The notes under the pieces are model-generated. The model was given only the letters and a program-made list of their open reading frames with translations, was not told where the DNA came from and searched no databases. From assembly GCF_001429785.1 (NCBI RefSeq), contig NZ_LMJF01000013.1:62001-126000 (forward strand): a DNA stretch of 64,000 bases. The letters are read 5' to 3'. Shown piece by piece: positions 61,823-64,000 of the stretch. A program made the position numbers and the translations under genes. Source of the stretch: Lysobacter sp. Root916 (GTDB lineage Bacteria; Pseudomonadota; Gammaproteobacteria; Xanthomonadales; Xanthomonadaceae). The stretch's first letter is position 1; each line of letters starts with the position of its first letter.

Positions 61823-63256
61823 ATGCCTATCAGTGCAGATCTGCAGAAACTCATCGACGATTTCGGCAAGCAGTCCGGCGTCAGCGCCGAAGCCGTCACG
61901 AACCTCACCGCCACGATCAACGGCTCGCCGGCCCTGATGGCGCAGCTCAACGACGTCGTCACCAAGGGCCACCTGAAGGGCTTCGCCGCGCTGACCGACC
62001 CGCACGCCGGCGGCGCCTACCGCAGCGGCGACCAGACCATGCTGCTGCCGATCAAGGGCCTGGAGAACGCGCCCGGCGGCAGCTACAACGCCGGCAACAT
62101 GACCTTCGTGCTCGGCCACGAAGTGCAGCACGGTTACTTCCGCACCGATCGCGCCACCGCCCTGTCGACCTTCGCCACCGAAGCCACGGCGATGGCCAAG
62201 AGCCCTGCCTCGGTGCACGACTACACCACGATCGTCGGCAAGATGATCCAGACCAACCGCGACGACGAGGCCAAGGCCCACATCGCCGGCTGGAACGCGC
62301 TGGTCGGCAACGTGCGTCAGGCCAAGCCCACCGCCACGCTCGAGGACGTCTACCTGAAATCGCCCGGCCGCGCCGGAGACTTCATCAACCGCAGCGGCAC
62401 CGCACCCAACTTCACCTATGCCATGAAGCCCGACCTCACCGTCGGCGCCGACCTGTCGATGGCGCAAAGCGCCGACAACATCAAGGCGATGGGCAAGTAC
62501 TACTTCGACATGCCCGGCTCGCAGGCGCGTCTGGGTCACAACGGCAATTCCGACTACGCCAACTACTACGGCGCCAGCTACGTCAGCTACATCAGCCAGC
62601 TCGAGCACGCGCACGGCAAGACCGCCGACGGCAGCAAGCCGGCGGTGCATCTGAACATGACCCAGCTCAAGCTCAACGAGAGCCTGATGGAGCAGAACGG
62701 CATCGACCTGGGCGCGAATTCGGCTGGGCGCCAGGCCTATGTCGATACCAGCACCAGCACGCCCAAGCCGGGTCACTTCGACCACACCAAGACCACCCAC
62801 ACGGCAGTGCCGATCAACTCGCCGCTGGAGAAGCTGCTGGAGGACACGCATTCGCACATCCGCGTCGATCCGCGCAGCGCCGAGCATGCCGACCACAAGC
62901 TGTTCACCGGCATCCGCGACAAGGTCGAAGGCGAGTTCGCGCGCCACGGCCGCAGCATGTCCGAGGGCGATCTGGACCGCATCGCCGCCGGCATGACCGT
63001 GGAAGGCAAGCGCAACGGCATCACCAGCCCCGACCATGTCGCCCTCAGCGTCGACCCGGTGACCAAGGAAGTCGGCAAGACCGCGTTCCTGGTCCAGGGC
63101 GGGCTCAGCGACCCGGCCCATGTGCGCGTCGGCGTGCCCACCGACAAGGCGCCGTCGGCCGAGGAATCCTTCCGCCAGCTCGACGCGCTCAACCAGGGCC
63201 AGACCCCGGCCCAGCCGGCGCCGCTGAAGGAACAGCGCCAGGCGCAGTCGATGTAA
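61823..63256 (+). CDS. Putative antibacterial T4SS effector: HEVQH metallopeptidase-like domain with XVIPCD-type C-terminus
   Basis: A 477-residue protein without signal peptide. Residues 90-110 hold NMTFVLGHEVQHGYFRTDR, an HExxH zinc site (His99, Glu100, His103), with Glu120 in FATEATAMA a possible third ligand. From about 360 the sequence resembles the XVIPCD tail that binds VirD4 in Xanthomonadales: LFTGIRDKVEGEFARHGRSM, then GITSPDHVALSVD, FLVQGGLSDPAHVRVGVPT, and a Gln-rich end. Such effectors are injected into rival bacteria by the X-T4SS and usually attack the cell envelope. GGAAGGA precedes the ATG, and the immunity-like lipoprotein gene lies 15 bases upstream. The target is unknown; no T4SS genes are in the window. 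Confidence 0.78.
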   Translation: MPISADLQKLIDDFGKQSGVSAEAVTNLTATINGSPALMAQLNDVVTKGHLKGFAALTDPHAGGAYRSGDQTMLLPIKGLENAPGGSYNAGNMTFVLGHEVQHGYFRTDRATALSTFATEATAMAKSPASVHDYTTIVGKMIQTNRDDEAKAHIAGWNALVGNVRQAKPTATLEDVYLKSPGRAGDFINRSGTAPNFTYAMKPDLTVGADLSMAQSADNIKAMGKYYFDMPGSQARLGHNGNSDYANYYGASYVSYISQLEHAHGKTADGSKPAVHLNMTQLKLNESLMEQNGIDLGANSAGRQAYVDTSTSTPKPGHFDHTKTTHTAVPINSPLEKLLEDTHSHIRVDPRSAEHADHKLFTGIRDKVEGEFARHGRSMSEGDLDRIAAGMTVEGKRNGITSPDHVALSVDPVTKEVGKTAFLVQGGLSDPAHVRVGVPTDKAPSAEESFRQLDALNQGQTPAQPAPLKEQRQAQSM

Positions 63257-63544
63257 GGCGGACCGACCGTCCGTCGGTGCCACGGCATCGGCGGTCGGCG
63301 CGGCGGGGACGCGCGCCTGCGCGTTCCCGACGTTCTCCGCTCGCTGCGCATCGCCCGCGCGCGACGCGCCTGCGCGTGAGTGCGCGGCGAATCCCGCGAT
63401 TCCGCTCGCGCGGCGCGTCACCGATTGCGGCGGCGCAGCACCCGCGCGCACGCAAGCGCGTCGCCAATACACGCCAGTGCGCGGGTTCACGGCCGGCTAT
63501 ATGCTCGGATGGCACATCCACTCCGCCATCAGGAGCACCGACGC

Positions 63545-64000
63545 ATGGAACGCATTTCCCTGGACTCGATTCCGGGCCTCGGCCGCGCGCGGCGCGAGCG
63601 CAAGGCCACCGCCCTGCCCTTACTCTGCCTGCTCGCATTCGCGCCGCTCGCAACGGCGCAGGACACCGCGCCGGACGAACGCGATCTCGATCAGCCGGTG
63701 ATGGCGCGCATGCTGCGCTCCGGCGACGCCGCCAAACCGCTGCTGAGCCTGACGCCCAAGGGCGCGCAGCCGCTGGACACCCACGAAGCCCAGCTGGACC
63801 TGCGTATCGTCTATACCCGTTCGCGAATCTGGAACCCCGAGAGCCAGCGCTACGACGAGGTCAACCTGCGCTCCTACCAAAGCCCGGGCACCCATCCTGA
63901 CGTGCCTTTCGTGGCGCCGACCATCGTGACTTCGCCCGGCGAGACCGTGCGCATCCGCCTGGACAACAGCCTGCCCGAGCAGAAGGACTGCGCGCACTCC
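63545..64000 (+). CDS. Multicopper oxidase-like protein, N-terminal fragment
   Basis: The first 152 residues of a gene that runs off the right edge. Residues 1-38 are a signal peptide with a long basic n-region, a LLCLLAFAPLATA core and cleavage before QD. The mature part reaches a cupredoxin strand pattern, TIVTSPGETVRIRLDNSLP (near 127-145), as in the first domain of multicopper oxidases, where oxidation of metal ions or phenols is coupled to oxygen reduction. The copper-binding HxH motifs would lie beyond the edge, so activity cannot be judged. A GGAG site lies before the ATG. Codon use matches the neighbours. Confidence 0.65.
   Translation, partial: MERISLDSIPGLGRARRERKATALPLLCLLAFAPLATAQDTAPDERDLDQPVMARMLRSGDAAKPLLSLTPKGAQPLDTHEAQLDLRIVYTRSRIWNPESQRYDEVNLRSYQSPGTHPDVPFVAPTIVTSPGETVRIRLDNSLPEQKDCAHS

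Noticed and set aside
60677-63490. Open frame of about 930 codons antisense to the effector/immunity pair
   Set aside because: It spans three real genes, lacks domain motifs and has no plausible start; a GC-codon artefact.
63257-63544. CpG-rich inverted stretches after the effector gene considered as an attachment site or RNA
   Set aside because: Only short GCGCGC runs were seen, with no stable distinctive fold, direct repeats or T-run.

Overview
The window is GC-rich DNA, densely packed with short intergenic gaps, and reads as the chromosome of a gammaproteobacterium of the Xanthomonadaceae, most likely Lysobacter or a close relative. That assignment is inference. It rests on a putative type IV secretion effector with an XVIPCD-like tail, two secreted subtilisin-like proteases, a pcm-tolC-waaA neighbourhood, and dispersed GC-rich palindromes of the kind seen in this family. 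No rRNA, tRNA, CRISPR array, insertion sequence or phage gene was found.

Positions 1-11953 hold unlinked accessory genes: the start of an FAD monooxygenase, a tectonin-type beta-propeller, two proteins with a GyrI-like fold (one fused to an AraC domain), a methyltransferase and an EamA exporter in one operon, a metallo-beta-lactamase-fold lipoprotein, a secreted pentapeptide-repeat protein, a serine hydrolase with TPRs and an SseB-like protein. Positions 12149-25218 are surface and secretion oriented: two large secreted proteins that share repeat modules flank a membrane-anchored Ser/Thr kinase with a TPR-like tail, followed by a proteinase K-type protease whose catalytic unit lies between two copies of one accessory domain.

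Positions 25496-37523 are a complete branched-chain amino acid operon: leader peptide and attenuator, then ilvD, ilvC, ilvG, ilvM, ilvE, ilvA, leuA, leuC, leuD, leuB. Together with precursors it covers isoleucine, valine and leucine synthesis. The leader peptide carries eight consecutive Ile/Leu/Val codons just before a strong intrinsic terminator.

Positions 37944-46956 hold an RND pump with its adaptor, a divergent TetR regulator with a palindrome in the shared promoter, pcm, the TolC outer-membrane channel and waaA. Envelope biogenesis continues with lpxL, an O-antigen ligase-like protein, a GT4 glycosyltransferase and an ELM1-type protein. Stress and housekeeping genes (pirin, YceI, a RutE-type nitroreductase, glnE) are interspersed.

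The right end holds a second subtilase, a flavin amine oxidase, a probable antibacterial effector/immunity pair (lipoprotein immunity protein followed by an HEVQH metallopeptidase-like effector), and the start of a multicopper oxidase-like protein. Several repeat families lie between genes. The most striking is a composite element of about 230-260 bases, present twice in convergent intergenic regions (about 37595-37825 and 54201-54462), with a GTTGCC microsatellite followed by three conserved hairpins.
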